64,000 bases of DNA from Manihot esculenta (lineage: Eukaryota > Streptophyta > Magnoliopsida > Malpighiales > Euphorbiaceae): contig NC_035170.2 in assembly GCF_001659605.2 (NCBI RefSeq), positions 20,847,190 through 20,911,189 on the forward strand. Direction: 5' to 3'. A program made the translations under genes and the position numbers. Shown in pieces: positions 1 through 12,059 of this stretch. The notes under the pieces were generated by a model. The model was given only the letters and a program-made list of their open reading frames with translations. It had not been told where the DNA came from and did no database searches. Numbering within the stretch: position 1 is the first letter of the stretch; the number at the start of each line of letters is the position of its first letter.

Positions 1-260
1 ATTCCTTCTTCTGACCTTCCTACACCCATGCTTACATCTCTACTCTGAGCCTCCTCCAGAGCAACTCTCTCTTCTTCTGATCTTCCCCCTCTGCCTATTC
101 CTCTTCTGCTCTCGTCAGAAGACCTTTTCGGGTCTCTTGACGTTCCCTCCCTGCTTGACCTGTGAGTCCTTGCCCTTGGCAATGCAGGAGGACGAGCAGC
201 TGTACCCTCACTTTCAAGTGGTACTCCAGTCAATCTCGCGGATCGACGAGTTCCTCGCAT
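1..260 (-). CDS. N-terminal part of Gag of a Tekay-type element (continues past window start)
   Basis: Read on the minus strand from the ATG at 260-258, the frame is open to the window edge. It begins MRGTRRSARLTGVP, the same start as the Gag of the two complete Tekay elements here (ATG at 15114 and 26118). The rest is arginine/serine/glutamate rich, as in those copies. Gag would form the particle that packages element RNA. The start is chosen because the same Met follows a conserved pyrimidine-AG in all three copies. The remaining Gag, Pol and 3' LTR lie outside the window, so intactness is unknown. Confidence 0.85.
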   Translation of the reverse strand, partial: MRGTRRSARLTGVPLESEGTAARPPALPRARTHRSSREGTSRDPKRSSDESRRGIGRGGRSEEERVALEEAQSRDVSMGVGRSEEG

Positions 261-466
261 CTTAACTCTCTCTGGAAACAACACATAACAGAGCACATAA
301 GCAACACATAGAGGAAAACAACACATGCAGCATGGCATTGCACATCATCAGCAAATAGACAGGACTAACATCCTATCCTAGTGGACATGTTTTCCTATTG
401 TGTTTGACCCACTAAACCTCTATGAGCCCAACTCTAGCTAGATAGGTCCGACCATGTGAACCTAGG

Positions 467-478
467 GCTCTGATACCA
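467..478 (-). other. Primer-binding site, tRNA-iMet type
   Basis: On the minus strand this reads TGGTATCAGAGC, complementary to the 3' end of plant initiator methionine tRNA. It lies a few bases downstream of the LTR end at 482. It marks the adjacent LTR as the 5' LTR. Confidence 0.9.
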
Positions 479-481
479 ATC

Positions 482-2647
482 TGTAACAGCCCGGAAACCG
501 AACTGCTACCGGCACTAGGATCCAGATCGACTTAAGGTCGCCGGGACCCGTAGTAAGCCTGCTATACTGTCTGTGTACCTGTGAAATCCCATACATGATC
601 ATACATTTTCTTGTTAAAACAAAACATTTCAACGTTTCTTTTCTCCAGGGCTTAACCTGTGCATGCACTATATCTCTGCTATCCCCACTCAAGGCGGATA
701 TACTCATCATATGAAGCCTGGTTTTCTCATCAAGGTGAACAAGAAAAGAAACATACATAAACTGATCATGTGTCTACAACAAGGGATTACAACACATCTA
801 AGTCAAACACAAGTCTCTACATTGTACATTATCCCTTTCCATATACATGTCCACACTAGCTATTACAAACTATATACTCTTCCTGTACCCTGCTGACTTC
901 CCTCTGACCTCGGAACCTGCACAACTGGAGTTAGGGGAGAGGGATGAGCTACTATAGCCCAGTGAGTAGAACAGTAATAAAGAACAGGTGATAAAACATG
1001 CTCTCATGAAAGGTATCACATCACAAGTAATCACACCATCTCAGTATGGACGGATCAACACTCCCTCTATCTGGGTCCAGCCCACAAAGGAGCTTTTAGG
1101 ACTGCATCTCATCTGGGGTACCGAAGTACCATGTGCCTGGTCCCCTTAGGGCTGTTCCAGGTCTTTGTGCCTGGTCCCCGTAGGGCTGTTCCAGGTCTTT
1201 CCTTCGAGGGCTATTGAATCCGTACTATGTCCATACAGGCATAGAAATAATGTACAAGGAGCAATGCCAAGTACAAGGATAAATGCAATGCAGCATATTC
1301 GTGTCCACTAATGCACTCACCCTATAGCATATTCATGATGCATGAAGCATGATAAAATAGTCATTTCTCATATTCAAACATTAAGTTCCGTTCCACTCAC
1401 CTCGGGTTGACTCTGAACTGACTCTGCAGGTTCTAAAACTGGACTCACTGCTGACCTCCCTGATTCCTCTGGTCCGTACCTACACAGGTGGACTCAAATG
1501 AGGGACCAAACGACCTCACGAACATCTCTAAGAACCTCCCCAAAAACTCTCTACAAACTCCCCAAACAATCACATAAAACATGCAAAAGAAAGCTGGACA
1601 GGGCACTTTCGGCGGCAGGTTCGGCGGCCGAAACCCCTCTCCAGAGACGAAACTCATGCATGTTCGGCGGCACCTTCGGCAGCCGAAAGTCTCGTCCAGA
1701 GACGAAACTCAACCTTCGGCGGCACTTTCAGCGGCCGAACCTTGCCTCCAGAGACAAAAGTCCCAAGTTTCGGGGGCAAGCTTTGGCAGCCGAAACTGCC
1801 TCCACAACGGGTTCGGCGGCCGAACCTTCCTTCGGCGGCCGAACCTGGTTTTGCCTAACGGGCAGAACCCTGCTCTGTTTCATGCAACCTTTTCCCCAAC
1901 TCCTCTCAACATGCATATCAACTACTCCCAACTAGCATATACACCTAGATCTGCACAAAGGGGTCTAAAACTAACCTAAAACCCCAAACAAACATAGCAC
2001 ATAACACGCAAACATGCTTGAACACCAAAGATCACCAAAAACCTCACCTAAACCTAAACATGCATACTACCCACACAACCTTCATGAAACCTTCAAAAAT
2101 CATCAAAGAAGCTCAGGATCTTCACTTACCTCTTAAGGAACTTGAGGATGAAGGATCCTAACGTGGAGATATGGAGGAATCCTCTCTCAAACCTCCAAGC
2201 TTCAAAACTTGCTAGTTTTGCGCAAAACCTTCAAAACACACCAAAACTCTTAAAACCCTTGAAAGATTTGGTGAAAAACATGGAAAACATGAAAGTCAAC
2301 TTGGGAAAGGCTTGAACTCACCTCTGGCTGCAAGTGGAGGAGAAATATCCTCCTTCCACCGACCTTTGGCCCTTAAATAGGTGGCTGGCCAGACCACCTT
2401 CGGCAGCCGAACGTGAATCCGAAACCATGCAATGTTCGGCGGCCGAAAGTGACCTTCGGCGGCCGAACCTTTGCATTTCTCCCTTATTGCTTTTCTTGCA
2501 AAACTCATTTCCTTTCACACTTAAAAACATTCAGAACTCTTGAAAACACACCTGAAAACATATGTCTTACCCTTCTCGAGGGTTTCGACACCCGAGATTC
2601 CACCAGACGACAGGAAGTCCGAGGCCAGACTCGAGCCGGGTATTACA
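482..2647 (-). repeat. 5' LTR of a Tekay-type chromovirus element
   Basis: The LTR is bounded by TGTAATACCCGG (minus strand, right end) and GTTACA (left end), as in the other Tekay LTRs of the window. It has a TATA-like box near 2372-2383 (minus), several TTCGGCGGCCGAA palindromes (for example 1620-1632, 1812-1824, 1831-1843, 2435-2447, 2455-2467) and a consensus 5' splice site AGAG|GTAAGT with the intron starting at 2129 (minus). A short CCTGG/CCAGG tandem block lies near 1125-1200. Because the other LTR is outside the window, no target-site duplication can be checked. The flank at 2648 is Tat-type sequence. Confidence 0.9.
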
Positions 2648-2739
2648 GGCCCCATTCACGTTACCGCTCCCATTGTTCTACTAAAGGCGGTCCATGAAAG
2701 TGAAAACATCCTAGTCAACGAAATCCCTTCTGTAACTAA

Positions 2740-4525
2740 ATGAGAAGGACATATAACATCTCTTGAGAAATCTTTCGTTTCTATGCTCTATCTCCCAGCG
2801 TTCGCGTAGATGACCAGATCTCTAGGATACCATCATTGTCTACGAAGAACAGCTAAAGGTAGATCTTCGATTCTCCATGGATCCATTTTTTTACTAAGGT
2901 CCTTCGATTCCACAAGCTGTTAGTGGCCCAGTTGTGCCCCAATAGCTGGAGGATCTTGGTAGCCTTCCGCTTTGTTTATTTTAATAACAATATTGAGCCG
3001 AGTGTGGCCCTCTTCTCTCAAATGTACCAATTGGGGACCAAAAAAATGAAGAGTTTTGATTTTTTAGTGGGAGAAAAAGGCAAACGTTATTTGACTGAAT
3101 ATCCTTGTCCTTAAAGCGATGGAAGAATAAGTTTTTCATCCTCCGTCACAAGATATCCGGGGGTTTTGGTCCCTTCCATACCAACTAGAACGTGTATTCG
3201 AAACTGAGAAAGGATGGGGTCCAGCCATAGAGGAATGAGAAAGAGGCTATGGAATTCCTCCAAACGATGGCCACATCCCAAAAAATAGCCATTACCGCGA
3301 CTGTGAAGAACACCATTTTATCCTGGCAGAACCATCTCCAAGTGAGCCAGGCATGGGCTCCTCACCCGCCCAACCTTCCCTATCTTAGAGAAAGCACCTC
3401 CTTGGCTAGCAAACATGGTACTTTTCTTTTCAAATCCTTTTGTACTTCATACTACCTCACTCACATTTTATTTTATGCATATATGGCCGGGTCAAGATAC
3501 AAATTCGCCGAGGCAGCACGTGCTTCCTAGAAAGACAAGGTTGTTGCTGGAGTGACCACACCTCCACTTAAGCATGCTCGTCACGCCGAGGAGATCATCA
3601 TGCTTCCTCCTCATCCTCCCCCTCCCTCTCCTGCAACTGAAGAATTGGCTCCCACTTAGCTCGAGTATTTTTTATAAGGGATACTCCTCCTAGCCCCTTC
3701 ACACCGATGCTCTACAAGAAGAAGCTGGTGTTGGAGCCACATGGCCTTGGGGCATCCAGCACCTGGCATTGGCTCTGACCCGTACCAATTTCCTTCTCGA
3801 GGAGCTCTGCCTATCTGTTCTAGTCACCAAGAGTGCTATGAGGCCTGGGGATTAGCACCGATAAATAACGTCGAGATTGATGACCTTTATGACAACATTA
3901 TCCACTCTGCCATAGATAGTGCTCTTTGTGTCTACATGGCCAAGAAGCATAACAAGACTTTGAGGCGAGAGTTCAGGGCATAAGAAACAGATAAAATCCT
4001 CGTACAGGAGGAGTGTTTGAGGTTGAAGGCTCGGGTTGATGAAATGGAGGGCACAATGAAGGAGATGCTGGAGTCGGTGGATAAGCTCCAAACAGACTTG
4101 GAATAGGCAAATGCTTCAAAGTCAGCCTTTGAGAATCGGGCAAAAGCAGCCGAGGATCAAGTGGCCATGCTTCAGTGTCAATTCTAGGAGCTGCAATCTC
4201 AAGTTGAGGAGAACCTAGCCACCTCCACCATTATCGCTGAATTAGAAGTAGAACTTCAAGAAATGGTGGCCCGGAAAGAGGAGATGTTCGTCGAGGGCTA
4301 AGACTCGGTCAAGAAGGAACTGGTGAAACGGTTTCCTTCTGAAGACTTTACTTAGATAGACGACATCTTTCCGGAGGAGGGAGATAAGGACGACAAGAGG
4401 AGGAGGGACAAGCTAAGGAAAATCACACCGTCCGAATTTCTGCAGATAATGTAATAGATGTAGAAAATACTGATGTGATAGAGATTCGGGAGGAGGAACC
4501 TGAAGATATCTCTCCTCCTATGTAA
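2740..4525 (+). pseudogene. Broken antisense gene of a Tat-type element, PF04195-like (putative gypsy-type transposon domain)
   Basis: A degraded coding region is visible in shifting frames. Around 2845-3110 the frames give IIVYEEQLKVDLRF, then a PFF-K-VLRF stretch and PNSWRILVAFRFVYF, the characteristic core of the plant PF04195 family. Around 3120-3400 a WKNKFF-type segment follows, then a charged coiled-coil-like part (about 4000-4310, many E/K/L). A C-terminus ends PEDISPPM at the TAA of 4523-4525. Several stops and frameshifts make it non-functional. It runs opposite to the integrase remnant at 5886, from which it is separated by the tandem array. Antisense extra ORFs between pol and the 3' LTR are known for Tat-lineage elements; their function is unknown. 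The same C-terminus recurs at 63430-63669. Confidence 0.7.
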
Positions 4526-4828
4526 TTCTTTGTGTCTTTAATGAAAATATTTTCTCTCATATCTTGTCATTATTTTCACTAAGTTCTTATATGCTCTATA
4601 CTCATTTATAACTCTTATCCCACTATAGTCAAACAAGACTTTAAATAATCTCTAAAAGGTGAAAAATTTTCCAAGGGATTAACACCTAACCAACGACCCG
4701 ATAATCATTACCTTTGCTAAAAATGATTAAAGTAGGCTCGTTAACCGAGCATAACATCTGGTGACTAGCCTAACTAGTACCCTACTTCGTGGCCATAAAA
4801 TAAACAACTTGGAAGATTCACAAAATGG
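4526..4828. other. AT-rich spacer between antisense gene and tandem array
   Basis: No gene is visible. It starts with an AT-rich 3'-end-like stretch and passes into a degenerate copy of the following tandem unit (around 4680-4800, with 'aacacctaacc' and 'gtggccataaaat' pieces). Confidence 0.5.
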
Positions 4829-5760
4829 AACCAACACCTGGTCATTGGGCCTGGCGGATACCCACCTTGTGGTCTTAGCATAAAATGTCTTAAGAACAAA
4901 AATTTTATAAACGTGAGGCTAACGCCTGGCGGATACCCGCCTTATGGTCTGGACATAAAATACCTTAAGAAATTTTTATAAAATGGGACTAACACTCGGT
5001 CACGTGGCCTGGTAGATATTCACCTTGTGGCCTGGACATAAAATGCCTTAGAAAATTTTTATAATATGGGACTAACACCCAGTCATGTGGCCTGGGCATA
5101 AAATACCTTAGAAAATTTTTAAAAAATAGGACTAATACTTGGTCATGTAGCCTGGTGGATACCCGCTTTGTAGCCTGGGCATAAAATGCCTTAAAATTTT
5201 TTTAAAAAATGAGACTAACACCCGGTCATGTGGCCTGGCGGATATCTACCTTGTAGCCTGGGCATAAAATGCCTTAGAAAATTTTTAAAAATGGGACTAA
5301 CACCCAATCATATGGCATGGCAGAGTGCCTTATGGCATGAGCATAAAATGTTTTAGAAAAATTAAAAAAAAAGGGATTAACAACCGGTCATGTGGCTTGG
5401 CGGATACTCGCCTTATGGTCTGGGCATAAAATGCCTTAGAAAATTTTTTACAAAATAGAACTAATACCCGGTCATGTGGCTTGGTAGATACCCGCCTTGT
5501 GGCTTGGGCATAAAATGCCTTAGAAAATTTTTAAAAAATGGGACTAACACCCAGTCATGTGGCTTGGCGGATACCCATATTGTGGCTTGGGCATAAAGTG
5601 CCTTAGAAAATTTTTAAAAAATGGGACTAACATCTGGTCATGTAGCCTGGCGGATGCCCACCTTGTGGCTTGGGCATAAAATGGCTTAGAAAATTTTTTA
5701 AAAAATGGGACCAACACTCGGTCACTGAGTCTGGCGGATACCTGCCTTGTGGCTTTTATT
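4829..5760. repeat. Tandem array, about 12 units of about 83 bp, in the 3' untranslated region of a Tat-type element
   Basis: Units begin near 4829, 4921, 4991, 5073, 5137, 5217, 5298, 5378, 5462, 5545, 5628 and 5712. Each has the order aacaccCggtcatgtggc, then cTGGCGGATACCCgCCTTGTGG, then gggcATAAAATGCCTTAGAAAA and a run of A/T. Some units lack an internal 15-25 bp piece. The array lies between the integrase end (5886) and the antisense gene (4525). Tandem repeats in the 3' UTR are a known property of Tat-lineage elements. A related array begins at about 63795. Confidence 0.9.
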
Positions 5761-5885
5761 AACGAACGTTCTTTAATCTTTTTGAAGAAGGCAAACCCAT
5801 CGTTTCTTGTCTTTGAACAACACAATATATGGAAAAAATACCTCATTAATTTTTATTGATAAAATTTTCTCAAATTATAAATATT

Positions 5886-6150
5886 CTAGGAGTGGGGAAT
5901 GACTCGACCATCTAATTTGAACAGCTTATAAGATCCTGGGTGAATAACCTTCGAGACTCTAAATGGTCCTTTCCAGTTTTTACCCAACTTACCAGACCCG
6001 ACACTACTGCTTGTTGTATCTACTCTTTTAAGGACTAAGTCTCCAACATTAAAGATACGTGATCTAACTCTATTATTGAACATTATGGATATCTTGTTTC
6101 TATAAACCGCCATTCTGCTTGTTCACATAAAAACTCGGCTTGATTTAGAT
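5886..6150 (-). pseudogene. C-terminal integrase fragment of the Tat-type element
   Basis: The minus-strand frame from 6113 reads MAVYRNKIS, then VRSRIFNVGDLVLKRV, GKLGKNWKGPFRV and GSYKLFKLDGRVIP. This is the usual end of Tat/Athila-type integrases (the GDLVL motif, then K-GPF-V and Y-L-DG). Upstream, a LCEQAE piece lies in another frame, so there is a frameshift near 6115. The rest of integrase is missing: the Athila-like LTR at 6212 cuts it, and the next Tat piece to the right (43268) is RNase H. It therefore belongs to the same split element as 43268-44968, with the intervening integrase lost. Confidence 0.8.
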
Positions 6151-6211
6151 TGAATTATATTTCTTTAGGATTTCTTGAGATTTCAGGGTACTGTGTCCTG
6201 AAACTGCTTAC

Positions 6212-7947
6212 TGACTCGCGGTTGTCGAAGCCGGTAAAAAATAACCTTTCCGGTTATCAATAATTTTACAACTGCAGATAGTGGTAAAGGATCGAATCTA
6301 CAGAGAATTGAAAACTTATCTATTTTTCTCAATAAGACCAAGAGATTTAATTGAATGAGAAACTGAAAGCAAGTAACTGAAAGCGGAACAAAAGTAAAGT
6401 GCAATAAAAGTAAAAAAAAGGGGTTTGAGATTGATTTGATTAGCAAACTACTGAAAGCAATTAAATCAGCAAGTAAATAAAATAAAAGAGAGATCTAATA
6501 TGAGAAAGGTCTAGTTGAAAAGATGGATCCACTTTGGTTGTTTGGATTGATCATTGAAACTTATGTTCTCTTGATTGATTCAATAGATTAGTTATGGAGA
6601 TGGAAAACGCTTCTCACCACCATGTCTCTCCTTATGATTAAATCAATTAGGGAATGTCCTCTAATCAATTACTAATTAACAAATTGCCAATGAACGTCCT
6701 TGGGCCTTAGGCATTAAAACAATTATCAATTGCATGAAGAAATAGAGAGATCCAATCCTAGCTACCCAAACGCATGGAGATGTTGCTAGATCATACAATT
6801 CCTTAGTTGTTACACCAAGTGTTCTTATGTTTGAATAATTCTAGTAATTACGGACTAAAAATTATCCAAACTAACAATCAATTACCTTGAAATCAAGAAT
6901 CAAGTGGCCAATTTGATCAAAACAACAAAGTAATCATAGATTCAAGCACCAAATTGTATGAATATTGAACAAATCAAAGACAAATAGTTTATGTTCAGAT
7001 CTCACAATCCATAAAACAATCTTAGTTTCAACCAATCTTCAACTAGAATAAAAGGTTTCAGCCACTCATGGCTGAAACAAAAATAAAAAACAAGAAGAGA
7101 AGATAAAAAGGGGAACCGAATGGAGGAGATGAAGCTTGGTGCGCCTCCCTTGCCTTGGCCGAATGGTGTGATGAAGAGTGCTTGGTCGGATGGCCTCTTT
7201 GGAGTCTTTAAATATGTTTTAAGATGCTGGCCTAGGGTTTCTTGGCTGTCCATGAGTCTTTAAGAGGCTTCCCAAAATGCCCTTGGTCCAAGATGTGCCA
7301 TCCATGCACATGTGAGAAGGGAAAAACGTGGGGCATGTGTGGCTTATGCAAGAGTGGGTCTTTTGATCTTTGCTTGCTGTCCAAGTGTCTTCAAGATGCT
7401 TTCCAAGATGCCCAAGTCTTGCCTTCACACTCTCCTTGCCACCCATGCACTAATAAGGAAAGTGGAGCCTCCTTCACAATTTGAATTTTGAATGTGCAAG
7501 GCATAAGGTGACAAGCATGTGATCTTTGGATTTGGCTTCCTTGATAAGCTGGATTTTGAAATTCAAAATTTGAATATGAATCTTGAAGATTTGAAATTCA
7601 AAATACTTTCCTCATTTGGCTCTTCATTTATGGCAACTTGAGACTTGGCTTCTTGAATAAGGAAAATGCTACTTGGAGATTTGAAATTTGAATTTCAAAT
7701 TGCTTTGGCTGAATGTTCTTTCCATATTTGCCACTTTTCTTATTTAGAACTTTCCTTATTTAGCTTGACCAACTTGGCAGGCTTGCTCTCCTTTGCTCCA
7801 TTTAAGGCAGTTTTAAGGGTATTTTCTCCAAAGTGTCATTTTTCACCATTTTCTATAAAATAATGTCAAGAGCACTAAATTAAGCAGAAATCACGTAGAT
7901 AATCATCAATAATATCAAGATAAAATGGACTAAAATATGTTCTATCA
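6212..7947 (-). repeat. 3' LTR of Athila-like element AthL-2
   Basis: The right end (minus-strand start) is TGATAGAACATATTTTAG; the left end reads CAACCGCGAGTCA on the minus strand. Both ends match the other Athila-like LTRs (8073-12054, 33546-35285, 40682-42480, 47091-48815). A TATA-like catatttaaagac lies near 7205-7218 (minus). The flank at 7948-7962 is a polypurine tract on the minus strand (aggtgtgggggt), so this is the 3' LTR. Unlike AthL-1 it lacks the CG palindrome module in U3; the same place has plain AT-rich TTTGAAATTCAAA repeats. Confidence 0.85.
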
Positions 7948-8072
7948 AATACCCCCACACCTAGCCTTTTGTTTGTCCTCAAGCAAATAAAATAGTCACA
8001 TAAGCTTTCTTTGCTACTCGATTCTTATTTCCACTTAAGCTCTTACTCTAGACACCTATTTTGAATCATTGC
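7948..8072 (-). other. AthL-2 3' untranslated region, distal part with polypurine tract
   Basis: The PPT (minus strand, about 7948-7962) is followed by sequence matching 35286-35410 of AthL-1. The last five bases, ATTGC (8068-8072), are the left target-site duplication of the inserted solo LTR. The sequence resumes at 12060. Confidence 0.8.
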
Positions 8073-8833
8073 TAATAGAGCATAATTTAGTCCATTTTAT
8101 ATTAATGTTATTGATGATTATTTACATGATTTCTGCTTAATTTAGTGCTTTTAATATTATTTTGCAGAAAATGGTGTAAAAGGACACTTTGGAGAAAATC
8201 CCCCTAAAATTGCCTTATTTGGAGCAAAAGAGAGCAAGCCTACCAAGTTGGAATCAAGTCAAGATAAATAAGGAAAGTTCTAAATAAGGAAAGTGGCAAA
8301 GAGGGAAAGAACATTCAGCCAAAGCAATTTGAAATTCAAATTTCAAATCACCAAGTTACCTTTTCCTTATTTAAGAAGCCATATCTCAAGTTGCCATAAA
8401 TGGAGAGCCAAACAAGGAAAGTATTTTGGAGTTCAAATCTTCAAGATTCATATTCAAATTTTGAATTTCAAAATCCAACTTGCTAAGGAAGCCAAATCTT
8501 GAAGATCACATGCTTGCTAACTCATTCTTTGCACATTCAAAATTCACATGTGCAAGGAAAGGCTCCACCTTCCTTATTTGTACATGGGCAGCAACTTGAC
8601 ACTTGGGCAGCCCTTTGGAAGCACTTGGGCAGCCTCATGAAGGTGTGTGGGCAGCAAAGACACTTGACCAGCAATTAAATAATGGACAGCCCATTCTTGC
8701 AATTAAGAACCAACGCACTTCACCATTCACACGCACATGGGACGCGCACATGGACAGCACTTCAACACCGCACATGGGCAGCAACTCCAGCGCACGTGGA
8801 CCACAATTGAAGACCTAGGGCACTCCTTTCATC

Positions 8834-8843
8834 CTATATAAAG
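8834..8843 (+). promoter_or_regulatory. TATA box of the Athila-like LTR
   Basis: CTATATAAAG lies about 760 bp into the LTR. The homologous place in 47091-48815 is CTATTTAAAGG (47814-47824). Transcription would start about 30 bp downstream; this is inference from spacing. Confidence 0.6.
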
Positions 8844-9477
8844 ACCCTTAAGTGGCCGCCCAACAAATCCATCTCTTGGCAATTTCCGCAAGGATTCGGC
8901 GTAAGGCAGAATTCAAGAACTCAATTACTTCGGTTCATCTTCTTTGTTTTCCCTTTTATTTTCTGTTTTTAATTCAGCCATGAGTGGCTGAATTCTTTTA
9001 ATCTAGTTGAATATTGGTTGAAGTTTTAGTTGATTAATGGGTTGTGAGACTTGATCAATGGGTTGTGAGACTTGATCAAATATTGTTTAACTTTTGGGTG
9101 TTCAATATTCATGCAATTTCATACTTAATGTTCATATGACTTTGTTATTGAGATCTACGTTGATTTTTGATTGCAAAATAATTATTTGTTAGTTTGAATT
9201 ATTTAAGTCCGTAATTGCTTAGATTATTCTTACATAAGAACACTTGACATAAAAACCAAGGAAGTTGCATGATCTAGCGTTATCTCCATACGTTTGGGTA
9301 GCTAGGATTGGATCTCTTTATTTCTTAATGCAATTAACAGTTGTTTGTTGCCTGAGGCCCAGGGACGTTCCTTGGCAACTTGTTGATTAGTTATTAGTTA
9401 GAGGACGTTCCCTAATTAATTTATTCCTAAGGAGAGATAATGGTAGTTAGAGACTTCCTCCATCTCCATAACTAATC

Positions 9478-11646
9478 TGTAATACCCGGCTAGACTCCGG
9501 TATCGGAATTCCTACCGTCCGGTGGGATCTCGGATGTCGGAGACCTCTAGAGGGGTAAAATCATGTTTTCATAAAATTTTTTAATGTGTTTTATGATTTT
9601 AAGTAAGAAAGAAATTGAAATTTAAATGAAAAAGACCATGGAGGCATTTCCAGGTTCGGCCGCCGAACCTCAAGTTCGGCCGCCGAACATTGGATAGTTT
9701 AGGGGGCAAGTTAGGCTTTCGAAAGTGGTTCAGGTTTGGCCGCCGAACTTGCATGAGTTTTGGAGGCACTTTAGACTGCTGAAGGTGGTCTGGCCAGCCC
9801 CTATATAAGGGCTCCATGACCGAAACGGGCGAGTTTTCTCCCCATTTTCGGCCAACGGTGAGTCCATGCTCTCCCATGGTCGTTTTTGACGATTTTCCTC
9901 CAATCTTTCAAGTTTTAACAAGTGTTTGCTTGGTTTTTGAAGATTTGTGAGCTTTGAGCAAGTTTTGGAGCTTGGAGACCCAAGGAGCTAGATCTCCTCC
10001 ATCTCCGAGTTAGATCGCCTCTCCTCTCGTTCTCCAAGAGGTAAGAGTAGATCCTTAGCTCATTTTATGTTTTAAACGAGTTTTATGAAAGTTTATGGGG
10101 TAGAAATGCATGTTTAGGTTATTATTGAGTTTATGGGTTTATGTTGAGTTTTTAAGCAATGTGGGTTGTTTGTTTATGCTTGATGTGTTGTAGTTGAGGT
10201 TTAGGATAGTTTGAGGCCCCTAGGAGCTTATGTATATGTGTATGCATGTTGTGGAAGTGTTGTGTTTGAGTTGAATGGTTTGGGAGGCAAATGTGCATTT
10301 TGGAGGCTGAATTCTGCCCTTTGGAAGAACTCAGGTTCGGCAGCCGAAAGGACTTTCGGCCGCCGAACTTGCCTGTGGAGGCAGGCCTTTGGCTGCCGAA
10401 CCCTGCCCCCGAAAGTGAACTTTCGGCTCTGGAAGGGAGTTTCGGCCACCGAAGGTGCCGCCGAACATGCATGAGTTTCGTCTCTGGAAGGAACCTTCGG
10501 CCGCCGAAAGTGCCGCTGAAGGTGCATGACTTTCGTCTCTAGAGGGACTTTCGGCCGCCGAACCAGCCGCCGAAAGTGCCCTGTTCAGCCTTCCTTTGCA
10601 TGATTTCTATGATTGTTTTAAGGTGTTTGAGGGGGTTTTTGGAGAGTATTTTAGAGTCATGTTTATGTATTTTTGGTCCCTCATTTGAGTCCACCTGTGT
10701 AGGTTCGGACCCCGAGGAACCGAGGACCCCAGCAGTGAGACAACTGCTTCAGTGTCTTGTCAGAGCTAGCCTGAGGTGAGTGGAATAACTCTTTATGTTT
10801 CAAAGTAAATAAATCAGTTTTTTGAGCATGTTCATGCATCACGAATGCCATGAGATAAATTAGGTTGTTTGCATTAGAATTTACGAATATGTTGCATTGC
10901 ATGATATGATGATGATGTGGATGGGTATTGGATGATCCTTTAGTCCTCGTATGATATGATATGATGTGTTATGATATGGTATGATATGGAAGTCCAGGTC
11001 GAGGCCCATTCTACGCCCCTGGCACTATTGGATATGTAGAGGACTATTGGTGACAAAACCATCCTAGATGTGATTTGTTTGTGATGTGATGCATTCCATG
11101 AAAGCATGAATTTTAAATATAATGTTTTATTATTCTGCTCACTGGGCTCTAGTAGCTCACCCCATTTCCCTAATCCCCCAAGTATGCAGGTACGGGATAG
11201 GCCAGGAGGTCAAGAAGAGTAAAGTTATGTTTTATGTAATAGTTAGCTGTGGACATGAGAATGATGTAATGTAATGACGAGTATTGAGGTTTAGAGATGT
11301 GCTTGACCCTAGTATGTTGTTAATCCCCTTGTGATTACATGATCTTTTAATGAAATGAGTTAATGATATTTATGTAAACCAAACTTATCATATGTTATGT
11401 CACCCAATTGGAGTATTTGATGAGGGCTCCAGTGTGGGGTTTAATGTTTATGCTTATGAGTTGTGCATGCACAGGTTAAGTTTGGTAAATGAATGAGAAA
11501 GTTCAAAATTTTTTTTATGTATATGTTGATCATGTATGGGATTAAACAGGTGTTCAGGTTGTATGTTAGGCTTGCTACGGGTCCCGGTGGCCTTAAGCCG
11601 ATCTGGATCCTAGCGCCGGTAGCGGTCCGGTTTCCGGGTCGTTACA
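9478..11646 (+). mobile_element. Tekay-type solo LTR nested in the Athila-like solo LTR
   Basis: It starts TGTAATACCCGGCTAG and ends GGGTCGTTACA. The flanks TAATC at 9473-9477 and 11647-11651 are a perfect target-site duplication. It carries TATA (CTATATAAGG, 9801-9810), a 5' splice-site consensus AAGAG|GTAAG (intron would start 10041), U3 palindromes (about 9655-9690) and a post-TATA cluster of CG palindrome modules (about 10335-10585). No internal domain remains. Confidence 0.93.
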
Positions 11647-12059
11647 TAATCTATTGAATCAACCCAAAAGAACAAAGTGTCTGTGATCAATCCCAACAAC
11701 TAAAGTGGATCCAATACTTCAACTAGAGCTTTCTCATTATTGGTTACTCTTTATTTAATTATTTGCTTTCCATTATTATTCTCATTATTAGTTTACTACA
11801 ATCAATCCCAAACTCCCCCTGTTATTTTGTTGACAGTTTTGATCCCAATTTCAGTTTATCTCGTTTTATCCCGCTTTCAGTTTTTATCTCATTTTTAGTT
11901 TATTATCGTTTCAGTTTATTTTCTTGGTCATAAAAAGAGAAATAGGTGAGTTCTCAATTCTCTGTGGATTCGATCATTTCACCACTATCTGCAAATATAA
12001 AATTGTTGATAACCAGAAAGGTTATTTTTGACCGGCTTCGACAACCACGAGTCAATTGC

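Larger units (their letters stand above)
8073..12054 (+). mobile_element. Athila-like solo LTR, interrupted by a Tekay solo LTR
   Basis: The LTR pieces are 8073-9477 and 11652-12054 (about 1.8 kb joined). It starts TAATAGAGCATAATTTAG (the usual TG is TA) and ends CAACCACGAGTCA. Flanks are ATTGC at 8068-8072 and 12055-12059, a perfect 5-bp target-site duplication. There is no internal domain, so it is a solo LTR from LTR-LTR recombination. The target is the 3' UTR of AthL-2, whose sequence continues unbroken when the insert is removed. Confidence 0.92.

Noticed and set aside
462..758. Minus-strand frame across the LTR end and PBS
   Set aside because: It is non-coding LTR and leader sequence; equivalent frames in other copies are not conserved.
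4829..5760. Regular repeats that might suggest a CRISPR array
   Set aside because: Units are contiguous 83-bp tandem copies without spacers, in a plant retrotransposon 3' UTR.
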